Source: Pyrus communis (taxonomy: Eukaryota; Streptophyta; Magnoliopsida; Rosales; Rosaceae). Taken from it: DNA of 64,000 nucleotides. Each line of letters begins with the position of its first letter. Position 1 is the first letter of the stretch. The DNA is taken from positions 11,977,978-12,041,977 of the forward strand of contig NC_084803.1 in the NCBI RefSeq assembly GCF_963583255.1. Reading direction: 5' to 3'. The notes beneath the pieces were generated by a model. It was not told the origin of the DNA. It ran no database searches and saw only the letters and a program-made list of their open reading frames with translations. A program made the translations under genes and the position numbers. Of the stretch, positions 45,085-57,060 are shown piece by piece.

Positions 45085-45956
45085 GAGTAGAAATGAACTT
45101 GTTTGTGTAGTTCTTTGTTGCCATGTACACATATGCAGTAATGTTCATCAGTTCATGAGGTCTGGATGTATCTTAGCACAAGATTTCTCCAAGTTCCTAC
45201 ATTATTTTGGTGTCGTCTATAGTAAATTAGAGAAAAAAACACCCTAACAATTATAAGATTTATAAAATGAAAAAACACTACAAGGGCTCAATTGAAGAAC
45301 AGAAAAAAAAAAAACAAAAAAACAAAAAAAAAAAAAACCCTTAACTATTCGCTTTTTATGTTTTAAACGATTCTTAGTTGCAACAATCATTTTCCCATCG
45401 CAAAGTATGAAGGGTGACTTGCTAAAGTTTTATATGTGAAAAGCCTTATTGTCTACACTTACATCATAAGTTTACACGCAGTAAGTGAGCAGTTTTTCGA
45501 TGTATTCAGAACACAGTCACGTAACGTTATTATTCTATTTAAATTATAACACGTGAAATAGTGCACCACGTAACTTGTGTTACGTGTATAAGATGATAAA
45601 CTACTAGTGTTATGGTTAAGTGTGTACAAATCAAATTTGATAATTTATATTAATCACTTGTGGAACTAAATATTGGTATTGGACCAAAAGAGAAACAAAA
45701 GGGGCATGGGGGTTCCGCAGATAGAGTTGCGCATTCAGTACGGGTTCCTCACGTAAACGGCACCGTTTTCCCCATAAACTGGAATAAAAGAAAATCCGCT
45801 TTCACCAGCAGAAGGTACAGAACTGGAAAATATTACAGAGAGACTGATCTTTCTTCTTCTTCGTCTTCTGAAAATAGGGTTTAGGGTTTTCGTTTACGGA
45901 AAATCCCCAATTCAGTGACTTCAAAACAGCGTCGTTTCATCACCACATTCACGCCA

Positions 45957-48647
45957 ATGGGGACCGAACTGATGGTCACAACGGACAGAGTCCAGAAGTT
46001 CTTTGGCGACCTAGACGAGCAGAAGGCGATACTCTCCACCTCCACCAAGCTTTTCACAACCCTCTCCGACCACTTCGATTCCCTCCAGAAATCCATCTCC
46101 GAGAAATCCCATTCCCTCGAATCCAAAATCCAATCCCTCGAATCCCGTACCCGCGAAAACTCACACTCTCTCGACCACCGGGAGGCTTCCATCCCGGAGC
46201 GGGGGTCCTCCGCCGCCGCCAGAATCGAGGAGCAGAAATCCGCGGCCTTGGCAGAGGTGGAGAAGAAAGCATCCGGGGATTTGGATTTGCCGGAGACCCT
46301 GAAATCGTTTTGCAGGAAAATGGACTCGCAGGGGTTGGTGAAGTTCATCGTTTCGAAGCGGAAGGAGTCTATATCGCTCAGGGCGGAGATTGTGCAGGCA
46401 ATTGCGGAGGCGGTGGACCCGCCAAGATTGGTGCTTGATGCATTGGAAGAGTTTTTGGATTCTAAAGCCAAGAAATTGGGGGTTACCGATAAGCGGTGGG
46501 CGTGCGGGCTGTTAGTTCAAGCTCTGTTTCCGGAGGGTAAAGCCGGCCCAAAAGGGCCGGAGTTTTCCAGGAGCATGTTGGAGAGAGCGACGGGGATTGT
46601 AGATACGTGGAAGGCGCATATGGGTGGAGATTCAAACGGTGGTGGCTGTACGTTGGGGGCTGCGGAGGCGGTGATGTTTGTGCAAATGCTCGTTGGGTTT
46701 CGATTGAAAGAGAAGTTCGGTGAGGAGTTCTTTCGGAAGTTGGTAATGGAGCACGCAGCGAGGAGGGATATGGCAAAGCTCGCAGGGGCTTTAGAATTCG
46801 GAGAAAAAATGGGAGGTATGGTTTTGTTTAATCAAAACTCAAATGGTTTTACAAACCATGTTCTTTATGGTAACTTCTTGTTATAGAACTTTCAATTGCT
46901 CACGAATATATACATATATGATAGGGATAGAACCCTGGTACATACATTGTGACAGTTCCAAAGAAACTTATGCTACCACTTGTTGAGAAACTTGTATTTC
47001 GAATGGTCTTTCTGCCTGCATAACGAGGCATAACCAATCGAACCAGATCCCATAAGTGATTTAGTGGGCATGTGCTTCGGGTTTTAAAAAAATTTTGAGC
47101 CTAGCAAAGCCAAAATCAAGTTAATGTAGACACTTATTAAGCCAGTAGGACTGATTTCAGTCTCACTGTTGCTTTGTCACAAAATGAAATCTGAATTTGC
47201 ATTGTAATTTAGAAAATCAGCACTTCTTTTGGCTAATGTATTGTGTATTTGTTATCAATGGTATTTAGGTTCTTAACCTTTATGAAGTATTTTAATATCA
47301 GGGTATCCTTAGCATGTGTTAAAGCAAAAAACTTTTACCACTTGTACGTTATTTTGTTTAGAATTTGAGCTGCAGCTGGGATAGTTAACATACTAAATTT
47401 TTATGGAGAGTTTACATCTTTCAGAAATTGCTGCACAGTAGAAGATATTTGATGTGTATTAGGTGTTAAGTTTCACGACTATAATTTGGTAGCCTTCATA
47501 CATTTGCTTAAAGTTAAATACTAGAAATATGTTTGTGTTTCCATTTGAGGCATGAAAATGTTAATTCCAATGTACATCTGTCAGTTGCCCATTTTCTGAA
47601 ACGAATGTGATTGTGGCTTGGTTAAGTGTTTGCTACACTCATTTGTGTATTTTGAGAGGATCCTTCTTTCATTGGCTTTTCTCTCTTCGGTGCAGCATCA
47701 ATATCTGATTTCCTAGATTCACAACTTGGCAGTATTCCCTTCTTGTGTATATTTGGTGAAAAAAATTCTGATTTTTACAGATGTCATTGATGAATTTGTG
47801 AAGAATGGCAAGGAGATAGAGGCCGTATATTTTGCTTCTGAGTCTGGTTTGACTGAGAGTTTTCCTCCTGTTTCTCTGCTCAAATCGTATCTCAGAAACT
47901 CCAGAAAGAATGCTACGACCATATTGAAGAACGGCAATAATAGTGTGGCTGCAACTGTATGTGTAACTTTCCTTTTGTCTTTAGTTTCCCGATGTAGTTT
48001 TGTTTTCCACTCTGTAATCTGCACACTTGAGGGAGATTTATTAATCGAAGTCCATCTTACAGGAGGAGTCGAGCACAATGGAGTTGAATTCCATCAAAGC
48101 AATCATCAAATGTGTAGAAGACCACAAGCTTGAATCAGAGTTTTCTCTTGAGAGCTTAAGAAAGCGGGCTACTCATCTGGAGAAAGGCAAGACAGAAAAG
48201 AAGAAGAGCTCAGCATCTTCCAGCAAGCCCCATAATAATAAGCGAGCCTACGGTGGGGGTGGGGGTGGCGGCCGAGGGGTTGGACAGTCTTCATTCCGCC
48301 CTGCCAAAGCAGCCAAGTTTTCCAATTCATACCCCTCCTTTACCAGGAGGAACCCAAATCCTCTTCCACAACATAGCCCCGCAACAAGATATTCTGGTCC
48401 TTACAGTTACCCGAGCCAAAGTGTGTTCGATGGTCCAACGGCACCATCGTATGGATCCTCATATGGTGCACCCTCTGCTCAAAGCCCCGCTGCTCTTCCT
48501 CAACACTACTCCCTCCCTGGGGACAGCATGGGTTCTGCCGGGTTTGGAAGCAGTGGTGCTTATGGTGGCGGCCAGACCAACTACGTCCCATATAATTACT
48601 CGAATGTTGCTCCACCGGCATACCAGCCTCCCTCGTATCCGCAATAG
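45957..48647 (+). CDS. FRIGIDA-like protein (FRL3/4-type)
   Basis: Three exons, 45957-46815, 47781-47956 and 48063-48647, give 539 residues. I chose the ATG at 45957 because family members begin MG-E-LMVTTDRVQKFFGDL. The N-terminal third is coiled coil (repeated SLESKIQSLESRTRENSHSL). The Frigida domain runs from about residue 120 (LKSFCRKMDSQGLVKFI) through EIEAVYFASESGL and LLKSYLRNSRKNATTILK to about 380. The C-terminus is low-complexity Gly/Ser/Tyr/Pro after a basic KTEKKKSS linker. FRIGIDA relatives act as nuclear scaffolds; FRIGIDA itself promotes FLC expression, while the role of the FRL3/4 branch is less certain. A broken copy of exon 2 lies at 26100. Confidence 0.9.
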
Positions 48648-49445
48648 CAAGAAGCCAAACATAGGTTAGATGATAGTTGTGTGTAATCTTGAGACAAATC
48701 CCTCCTAACCGTACAATGCTCCTCTTGCATCTGTTAGTCTAGACTTTAGAGAGTTGGATTGTTTTGTGTACTTTGCCTCTCTCAACTATTCCAAATCAAA
48801 GGTTAAACAAAATACAATGAACCATACATAACCGACCGTTCCTCATCAGTCACTGTTACTCCAATACAATGTGCTACAATGCTTTCATTTATGTGCCATA
48901 ATTTTCCATTTCTTTTCCAAATTAATGATTTATGGACCACAATATTTGATCAATTCCCATCTTGGACAAAAAGAAATAAAATAAAATCATCCTTGTTGTT
49001 AGTAAGGAAGGATATGCTCCATGAATCCCTCCATGGCAAATTTGCCATTGGTGTTTTGTCTACTGCCTTTCTTGGCATCTACTTAGTTTGTCTCTTCCCT
49101 TTAGACTAGTAGCGGAGTAGAGGTGGTTGTCAAATTAAATTAAAATAAACTACTATGTTTTCTTTGTTTGATCTTTCATGTTACTACAACTTTTCATGGT
49201 GGGTTGTTGTTTTGTGATTCAAGTCTTGTAACATGATTTCAGTCAACAACGAATTTGAATGATAAAATCAATGGAAAAGATCAAGGACGCCGGCTATGGT
49301 AAGGCACGAAGGCTGACTTTTGGATAGTAGCAATGACTCGTATTTAGATTGACTCATTTATTTCGTGTTACTAACAAATTTATCTACACATAAAATGAAA
49401 TAAAAATAATAAGGATTGAGTATTCAAAACTCTTCAACCTTTTTT
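48648..49445. other. FRL 3' UTR and spacer
   Basis: No further gene seen. A short frame near 48879-49109 lacks recognisable features. Confidence 0.4.
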
Positions 49446-49449
49446 GTGT

Positions 49450-49615
49450 CTTTTTTTTTAAACGATACTATCTACATTAACGGGGAGGTGGTGGACTTAG
49501 CCTCACAATGAGCTAGCAATAATGTGGTTCAAATTCGCCATTGGCAAGAACCGAACCTAAGACATCTCACTCAAAATGAAGAGGAATACCAATAGATTGT
49601 TGTACTAAGTGGTTG
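49450..49615 (-). mobile_element. Au-like SINE copy
   Basis: On the minus strand it reads AGTACAACAATCTATTGGTA, then TCTTAGGTTCGGTTCTTGCC (B box GGTTCGGTTC), TTTGAACCACATTATTGCTA and GCTAAGTCCACCACC, ending in a short A-run. The order matches the copy at 51684. Confidence 0.65.
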
Positions 49616-51660
49616 GTCTCAACGTTTTTAAACATTCCAACATGTACCCAACCTATTGACAATGTTTCATTTGTTAACAAGTATCCAAGAAGTACCCTAG
49701 TTAAAAATCTGTTAAATTAATTAGGGCTTACTTTTCTCCAAAATCAGTATAAGGTCATGGAACATAGGTTCCACCAATGGTCACCACTACCCCCATCAGA
49801 CCATCATCTCCAACCACACGCAAAACCTCCAACTTTACCTTATAACTCAAGCCGCCAACATCAAGAAAAATGTCATAGAAGTTGCTCAAATGGTATGAAC
49901 TAACATGATACAACCACCACGTACTATTCATAAAAAAATGTCAATTGTATTTCAATCGTGTACGATTTATATCCCGTATTTATGTCGCGTTTGGGTCGTT
50001 TCATTGTGCAGTGCCACATGTTGTCAAACTCATAAGTTAGGCAGAAAAAGAAAAGCATTGTGTTACCCTCTTTTGTCCGTTGTCTTAATTTAGAAATTTA
50101 AAATGCAGACATTCCATTTCCCTCTAATATGCGTCTATTTTAGCAGCACTAATTCAACCACCAGGTACTACTAGCCGCTTTTTATCTGCTAAAAAATCAA
50201 ACGATGCGGTTGAGGTTTTCATTGGTTTTGGGTTTGTTAAGGAAACTGGATCGTAAGATTTTTTTGGCTTAAAGTTCAACAGTGACAAAACGTCCAGGCA
50301 TTAAAGTTGAACATTGACGTGTGCAATGACTAAAGAACGGCAGACGGGAATGCTAGTTATATTATACTCTACAAGGCAAAGACGTACTCGAGTACGAATT
50401 AGTGCATGTCTACTGAGAAAATAACATGATGACAGATAGTGATGAAGTCATAATTTGTCGAGGGGAAGAACAAAATTTATAAGAGTGCAAAGTTCAATCA
50501 ACGCGATTGCTTTCATATTAGAGAGTGCAAAGTTTTGAGTCAACATTCATAGCAGAAAATAGTATCTCCACCAAAGCGGTTGTAAGCGATAATATTAAAG
50601 CCAATATAAGAAGCTCAAATTGGCTAGGATTAGATTCTAAAAAACGTTAGGCACTAGTCAAACAAAGGACTGAGGCCTAATAACTAGGTGCCTAGATGGA
50701 TTTGAATGAATTTCTTTTATCGTAAAATAAGCATTAAACAATATTTACATTATTTTTAAAAAAGTAATATAATGTTTATAGATAATGTGAGAGGTTAAGA
50801 TAAATATGGTGGGGTCTTAAAAGAGGCGGGGGAAAGGACAATACCTCAGAACCAATTTTACTCATTATATTTTGTGGCCTAATAAAATTACGACAACTGT
50901 CATTCTTAACTCTCTAACCAAACAACAATAGATCTACTATTCTAGCAACCAAACACTTCAAATATCACATTTTCTCTGTCGCCCCTGACTACACCCCACC
51001 CAATTCCTTCCTTCTCTGGCGACCCCAATGCCAATAACCTCCACCATCGTCGCTAGAAGCAAAGGCATCCATCCAACTCTTGCCGTCAAAGCAAGCCACC
51101 ACCGACGACCTCTTCATTCTACTGCTCAACTTGTCCATGGTCAATAATTTGGGATTTTTTTTTAATTTTATAGTTTTAATCATTCTTATCCTATATCAAT
51201 TGATGTTATTGCCTATCGCACATGCATGAATCAAATTGTGTGTTTGCATAAGATATGAAATATGATGAGCATCAAATTTATGGTGGAGATGAATCGGCGC
51301 AGCGAGTTTTATGTTGGCTTTAATTTTCTTCAGTTGTCACCGCTTGGTATAGGGAATATCAACCTGATAAGCTGCCATCTCTTCGCAAGTTCCGCCGCTT
51401 TACAACTTCTTATTTTTCCAATTTCGTTCTCCAAAATCTTAAAAAAATAAAATAAAATAAAAAAACCCAACTCTGCTGCAGAAACCAAATCACCAAAGCG
51501 GGAATTCTCATTTTCAGCGTTAGCGGAGGGGCTGAACCAACGCTCCTAATCGTGTTTTCTGACGATGGGAGGGGCGGCTGCCACTCATCACCCTCACTAA
51601 GCTTAGCCATTGATGACAGTTATCATAGTTAATTGAAGCATACATAATTGCCGCCCTAGG
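49616..51660. other. Spacer without a supported gene
   Basis: Two kilobases of AT-rich sequence with only short frames. I see no intact element. Confidence 0.4.
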
Positions 51661-51683
51661 GGGAGGCAATGAACTTTTTTTTT

Positions 51684-51837
51684 AACAAACAATTTTATCT
51701 ACATTGGGGAGAGAGGGTTGGTTTAGCCTCACAATGGGCTAACAATAATGTGGTTCAAATCCGCATTTGGCGAGAATCGAACCTAAGTCATCTCACTTAT
51801 AAGTGAAGAGAACTACCACTAGAACGTAATACTAAGT
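51684..51837 (-). mobile_element. Au-like SINE, complete, with target duplication
   Basis: Minus-strand reading: TTAGTATTACGTTCTAGTGG (A-box region), CTTAGGTTCGATTCTCGCC (B box GGTTCGATTC), TTTGAACCACATTATTGTTA and GCCCATTGTGAGGCTAAACC, ending in a poly(A) (poly(T) on plus). The near-perfect duplication GGCAAT(G/A)AACTTTTTTTT flanks it, starting at 51665 and 51838. Confidence 0.75.
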
Positions 51838-52663
51838 GGCAATAAACTTTTTTTTTAATATCCCTTCAAACCAAAATTGCCCTCTTAGTCATTTAATTTT
51901 TCTCAAAGGTTTTACATTTCATACATTATGGCCCTGTTTGGCACACCGTATAAGGCACCGGATAGGACTAATAATACGGTGTACTGTGTTTGGTGACCGT
52001 TTGGATTAAATAGGCACCGGATTAAATAATCTGGGCCCACCTTTTTTACACAACGCTTACCCGCTTACTAATACCGTGCAAATGCACGGTATAATTTAGT
52101 CGGGCTCTCTGAAAGACCAGTCTTCCGCGCCCTCTCTTCCTCTCCAGGCGCTCTCTCTTCCTCTTCAGGTGCTCTCTCTTCCTCTCATCCCAGGTTCGTC
52201 TTCTCAACTTCTTCTTCTTCGTTTGAATCACAGTTCGTCTTTTCAGATTTCTTCTTCTAGGATTCTGCCCCTCCCTCTATTCTTCCCCTTCTTGCAATTT
52301 TCTTTCAATTGATTGAATCTAGTTATTATTTTCTCTCTAATTATGCAATTGATTATGTAATTTTGTGTTTTAATTAGAATTTTTGAATTTTAGGGTTTGC
52401 TATTGGGGTCGAATTTAGGGTTTGTTGTTGGTGTTGAACTTACAATTTTAATGATTGGGTAGAGTGGGAGTGTGCAGGTTCACTTACCTAAACAAAACTT
52501 TGTCTCTGGAGCACCTCCCGTTTCACTCATTGTCTCGCAGCCGCAACGCAACCATACGGAAAATTGACCTTGGGTACGACGGTGACAACTCTTAACCACA
52601 CCTGAACTACAAATCTCGTTCCAAATTTTTTAAATTTTTATGTGAAATTTACTTTATATATAT

Positions 52664-52710
52664 ATATATTTGTGTGTGTGTCTGTGTCTGTGTCTCTATG
52701 TGTGTGTGTG

Positions 52711-52742
<32 letters not shown>

Positions 52743-52785
52743 TCTGTCTCTCTGTCTGTGAGTGTGTGTGTGTGCGCGCGCGCTT
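52664..52785. repeat. (GT)n-(TC)n compound microsatellite
   Basis: A GT-rich tract, then a TC tract, then GTGTGCGCGC, in the 5' part of the Harbinger element; a further (GT)n lies at 52930-52951. Confidence 0.9.
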
Positions 52786-53273
52786 GAAATGCAAGAGAAA
52801 ACCAAGGGCAGTGTGCGCAACTTATTTCATTCAAAGGTGTGCGAAAAGAATAGGCAAGCTGCTTAGGGCTCCCTGGGTTTGCTAGATTGGACACGGATAT
52901 TATACCGTGGGGCACGAAATCCTTATTCATGTGTGTGTGTGTGTGTGTGTGAAAAATTTCGAACTAGGGTTGTTGAATTGTTGATTGGCATTTATTCCTG
53001 TTTGTAAAGTAATTACCTTAGAGTGTGTGTTTTTGAATTCGATTTGTAACATGCTTCCTTGACTGATGAATGTCAAGACATCTTTCTGATTTCATTGTAA
53101 TTTTTCCTTATGATCACCGCAACAGTTTGTAGGATTTATTATCTGCCTATGACATTTTTTGGTACGACTTATTAACATGCTTCATTCCGTTTTCAGTGTT
53201 ATTATGCATTCATGCTCCAGTTACTTAATTTTTTGCCACTATCTAATAATGTTATTTTATATTTTCACTAGAC

Positions 53274-54599
53274 ATGGATAAAAGAAAGATTGTGGCATGC
53301 TTCATTGTTAACGTGTGGTACTTGAATATTGTGACTTGGTTGATGATGTGGTTCATCAAGAATCATAATTCAGCTAGAAGGCGAAATTGGCAACTTGCAC
53401 TTAGAAATCGCACATTTGTTAGGAGAATGGTAGGGTCAACCTATTTAGATAGCATAATAGGATATGATGATGTTCAGTGTGTGAACCAATTTAGAATGGT
53501 TAGAAGAACGTTCCATTATTTATGTCAAATGCTTCGTGACCACGGTAAAGTAAAATTGGATGGTGTAGTGACAATGGAAGAACAAGTTTGCATGTTTTTG
53601 CATATACTTGCACATCATGTCAAGAATCGTACAATTGGGAGTAGGTTTTGTCGATCAAGGGAGACCATAAGTAGGTATTTCAATTCCATTCTACATGGAG
53701 TGTTAAGGCTACAAGGTAAACTTTTGAAAGTGCCAGAACCCATTCCTAATGCCTACCCAGATCCTAAATGGAGTTGGTTTGAGGCATTCTTCATATTTTA
53801 TAAAAATTACTTCTAAAATTAATGTAATTAAATATATTGAGCATACTAATGTTAATGATTTTTTTTAGAATTGCTTGGGGCATTGGATGGGACTTACATT
53901 AACGTTCATGTCCCTGAGCGAGATAAACCAAGATACCGATCAAGGAAGGGAGAGATTGCGACCAATATTTTGGGAGTTTGTAATGTGGACATGAATTTTA
54001 TATTTGTGTACCCAGGTTGGGAAAGGTCGGCATCTGATTCTAGAGTACTCCGAGATGCGATAAGTAACAATAGATTATTTGTTTATATTAGTAATTTGAA
54101 TCCTCATTTTTCTTATATATAGTAATATACATTTTTGTGTGTGTTAGGGTGTTACTACCTTGTGGATGATGGGTACACAAATGGTCCAGGATACCTTGCA
54201 CCGTATAAGGGAGTGCGTTACCATCTCTCGGAGTGGAGAAATAGAAGACTCCCGATTAATCATGAGGAGTATTTCAATATGAAACATGCTCAAGCTAGAA
54301 ATGTCATTGAGAGATGTTTTGTACTACTTAAGATGCGTTGGAGCATCTTAAGAGGTCCATCATTTTTCCCAATTAAAACACAATTTAGGATTATGACAGC
54401 CTGCTGCCTATTACATAATCTTATTAGAAGGCATATGTCAGCTGATCCAATAGAAAATGAAATCCTAAACTTGGACGAATCTGAAAGTAGTGATGATGAT
54501 GAAGATATGATTGACAGTGTTCAACCTACACAAGAATGGACTGCATGGAGAAACACTTTGGCTATGAATATGTACAATGAGCGGCGTGCACAAGTGTGA
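53274..54599 (+). CDS. PIF/Harbinger DDE transposase (possibly splice-defective)
   Basis: Exon 1 starts at ATG 53274 (MDKRKIVACFIVNVW) and carries the HTH-like region (FRMVRRTFHYLCQMLRDHG, GSRFCRSRETISRYFNSIL) to WSWFE near 53783. Exon 2 (53869-54090) has the first Asp in LLGALDGTYINVHVP and the second in ASDSRVLRDA. Exon 3 (54148-54599) has CYYLVDDGYTNGPGYLAPYK and the catalytic Glu in NVIERCFVLLKMRW. It ends with an acidic tail (ESESSDDDEDMID). The exon 2-3 junction has a usable GTAATT donor, but no GT donor lies at the expected end of exon 1 (GAGGCATTC), so intron 1 may not splice correctly. All three DDE residues are present. Confidence 0.82.
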
Positions 54600-54798
54600 T
54601 TTGATTAAATTTTTTTACATATGCATGTTGTGATTTGGTTATGGTTTGTTATTTGAACAAATAGTGATTTCTTATGTATTCGGTTATGATACTTTATTCG
54701 AACAAAGTGCGACCTGGTTATGTATTTATTTAAAAAGTGTGATGATTTGCTTATGGTTTTTATCACTTACTATTAATTATATGCATTATTGATTATAT

Positions 54799-55060
54799 GT
54801 CCTAATGCCAATATAAAGGCAGTTCCACATGTTGTGTATGTAATTGTAGGAATGGAAAGTGAACAAAGTAGTCAACCAAAAAGAAGTAGAAGGGTTTGGA
54901 AACAACATGAAGAAGATGCATTGCTCTCCATACTTGAGGAGGCAGTTGTTAAGAATTTGCGAAGTGATAACGGTTGTTTCAAACCTGGAACAATGGCTCA
55001 GTTTGAAACAACTATTAATTTGAAATGTCCTAATGCCAATATAAAGGCAGTTCCACATAT
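54799..55060 (+). repeat. Exact direct repeat of about 34 bp spanning the Myb ORF start
   Basis: ATGTCCTAATGCCAATATAA followed by AGGCAGTTCCACAT occurs near 54798-54831 and again near 55024-55057. The second copy is coding (CPNANIKAVPH); the first lies just upstream of the ORF's ATG. It looks like a recent local copy. Confidence 0.85.
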
Positions 55061-56041
55061 TGAGTCCAAAATGAGGAGGTGGAAAAAATATTATGCAATA
55101 GTTTATGACATGGTTAATAAAACTGGTTTTGCATGGAATGATGTACGAAAGTGTATTGAGGTTGATAACACTGAAGTATGGCAATCCTATGTAAAGGTAA
55201 TTCTCTAACATAATACTAGAATTTAACTTTACATATTTGATTACTTAACATGTTCCTTTACATACAATTTAATAGTATGATTGTGTCTACCAAACCATAT
55301 CCTTTAGCCCCATTCATTATAACAGCTTAATTAAATTAATGGATGCTTGATTATATCAAGACAGGTTGAAGGGAACAAAATAAGATTGTTTGTATTTTAT
55401 GGATAGTGTGATTTGTTTTCGCATTGCAGGTTAACAAAGAAGCAGAAGGCTGGCTAGGAAAATCGTTTCCATTGTATGACAGATTGAATGTTATTTTTGG
55501 GAAAGACCGAGCAACCGGAGTAGGAGCTGCAACTCTTACTGAGATGATGAATGAGCCTGAGCACATTAATGAAGATGAAGATGAGGCGGAGACTAGTTCT
55601 CCCTCTGTTGCTTGACGGTCTAGTAGTTCAAGTACCCGGAAAAGGAAGAGAGCTACTAATGATAATGATCTTGCTGTGGCATTTAAAGAAATGCTTTCTG
55701 AATTAGTTGATGAGTTGGGTGAAGTTTTACAAGTTGCTTTTGGGAAAGGAGTGGATCAAAAACCTGAGATTGTTTCAGAATTGTCAAAGATGGATTTGTC
55801 TATTGATGATCAAATCAAGGCACTAAATATCCTTTTTGAAAAACCACATAATGAGAGGACATTCTGGTCTTTGGATGGTGCAATGAAAAAAGCCTTTATA
55901 CTCATGTTACTTGGACAAAGTAACCCAATTGACATTTCAAACCAACAACAATATATTTTGTTAAAAGCTGTAGCATGCATATATTTTGTTAAAAGTAGCA
56001 TGCATATATTTTGGCTATCTGGACAAACTATTTCTTACTGA
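54852..56041 (+). CDS. Harbinger Myb/SANT-like accessory protein, with an in-frame TGA
   Basis: The frame starts at ATG 54852 (MESEQSSQPKRSRRVWKQHE). The Myb/SANT-like domain (Myb_DNA-bind_3 type) includes WKQHEEDALLSILEEAVVKN and ESKMRRWKKYYAIVYDMV. Exons 54852-55196 and 55430 onward are joined at GTAATT/GCAG. TGA at 55613-55615 (…SPSVA-stop-RSSSSSTRKRKR) interrupts the frame, probably from a CGA codon. The same frame then continues with a basic KRKR signal and LAVAFKEMLSELVDELG to 56041. In this superfamily the Myb-like protein binds the transposon ends and helps bring in transposase. Because of the TGA a shortened protein without the C-terminal domain is likely. Confidence 0.75.
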
Positions 56042-56565
56042 AACCACCTTGAATTTGTATATTTTATGAACTTGGATATGTGGTTGGATTATATATCGTA
56101 ACGATTGTAGTTGTTTTTTGTGAACCTTCTTTTATGTTATTGGAAAATATTTTGAATTTGATGTATGAAATTTACCATTTTTCTTTGTTATTTGAAAATT
56201 TATGTGGTTTTCAATAGGTATAAATATGAGAAAAGTTCAACAAACAAAGAAAGATTTGTTAAATTTTTTTTTTTTCTCTTGTCCTATCCGGTTCAGTACC
56301 AAACATAGTATAAATAATACGGTTATTAATCTGATATTGCACCAAACGCCTGACTAATTGATTATCCGGTGGCTATTTATCCTATCCGAGAGAAATAATC
56401 AGTACAGTCCAAACTGCCAAACAAGGCCTAGAAGTTTTAACCTTTCATTTTCGAGGTAGAAAACACTTTAGACAAATTTCTTTGGTGCATGATAAGTTGA
56501 ATGACAAATACTTTCTATATTACGTGTCACTTAATTTGCAATGTAATTCGTCAATTGCCGTCAAT

Positions 56566-56760
56566 CTCGAATTGGGATCCTCGTTGGATTCTCTTTGTGA
56601 AGATTTTGGAGATCCATAAATTATATTCGTTCATCGTACATCATGTGGTCAAAAATCATTTTAAATATTTTTATTTAAAATTAAATACAAATAATACTTA
56701 ACAAAAACTAACCGTATAATGTACGATGAATGAACACGATTTACGAATCATTAGAATCCT
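56566..56760. mobile_element. GGATCC-type palindromic MITE, copy 4 (fullest)
   Basis: The left half has GGGATCCTCGTTGGATTC and CGTTCATCGTACATCATG. The right half has the inverse ATGTACGATGAATGAACACG and CATTAGAATCCTTACC. The loop is AT-rich. No clean target duplication was found. Confidence 0.55.
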
Positions 56761-56913
56761 TACCAAAAAAATCTAAAGAGGCTTCTGTTGGATTAATCTC
56801 TCCTTTCACATCCGTCTCTCTTTCTTTCTTTTCTTTAATAAATAAATTGTACCATAAGGACTTTTACTTGTCAAAAGTTACATCTTGTTGTTGACTCACT
56901 TTTGCAATAAAAA

Positions 56914-57040
56914 AAGGAGGAATTGATATTAACATTCTAAAAATCTCATTCTTCATTTTAAATTTTCAATATTACGAAAAAAAAAACATTTGTGAGGAGT
57001 ATAAAATGAAATTTTTGAAGTGCCAATAACATTTTTCTAA
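56914..57040. mobile_element. hAT-like 121-bp MITE family, diverged copy 3
   Basis: GGAGGAATTGATATTAACAT and AAAAATCTCATTCT on the left mirror AATGAAATTTTTGAAGTGCC and AATAACATTTTTC on the right. It is the same family as 4959 and 20611. Edges are approximate. Confidence 0.55.
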
Positions 57041-57060
57041 AAAAGTTAGACAGAATATTT

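Larger units (their letters stand above)
51930..56428 (+). mobile_element. PIF/Harbinger DNA transposon, 4.5 kb, full length
   Basis: The 14-bp terminal inverted repeats GGCCCTGTTTGGCA and GGCCTTGTTTGGCA differ at one base. Subterminal repeats (CACCGGAT, TAATACGGT, CTATCCGG) occur at both ends. It carries the two ORFs typical of the superfamily, a DDE transposase and a Myb/SANT-like protein, in the same orientation. Flanks read TAT and TAG, an imperfect 3-bp duplication. Each ORF appears to have one defect. Confidence 0.88.

Noticed and set aside
44813..45148. Minus-strand ORF opposite the 44728 gene
   Set aside because: The plus-strand frame has conserved-looking motifs and a splice acceptor; this is its shadow.
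45881..46471. 196-codon minus ORF opposite FRIGIDA-like exon 1
   Set aside because: Antisense shadow of a GC-rich coiled-coil region.
52664..52951. Short-repeat array resembling a CRISPR
   Set aside because: Plain GT/TC microsatellites in a plant transposon; there are no spacers.
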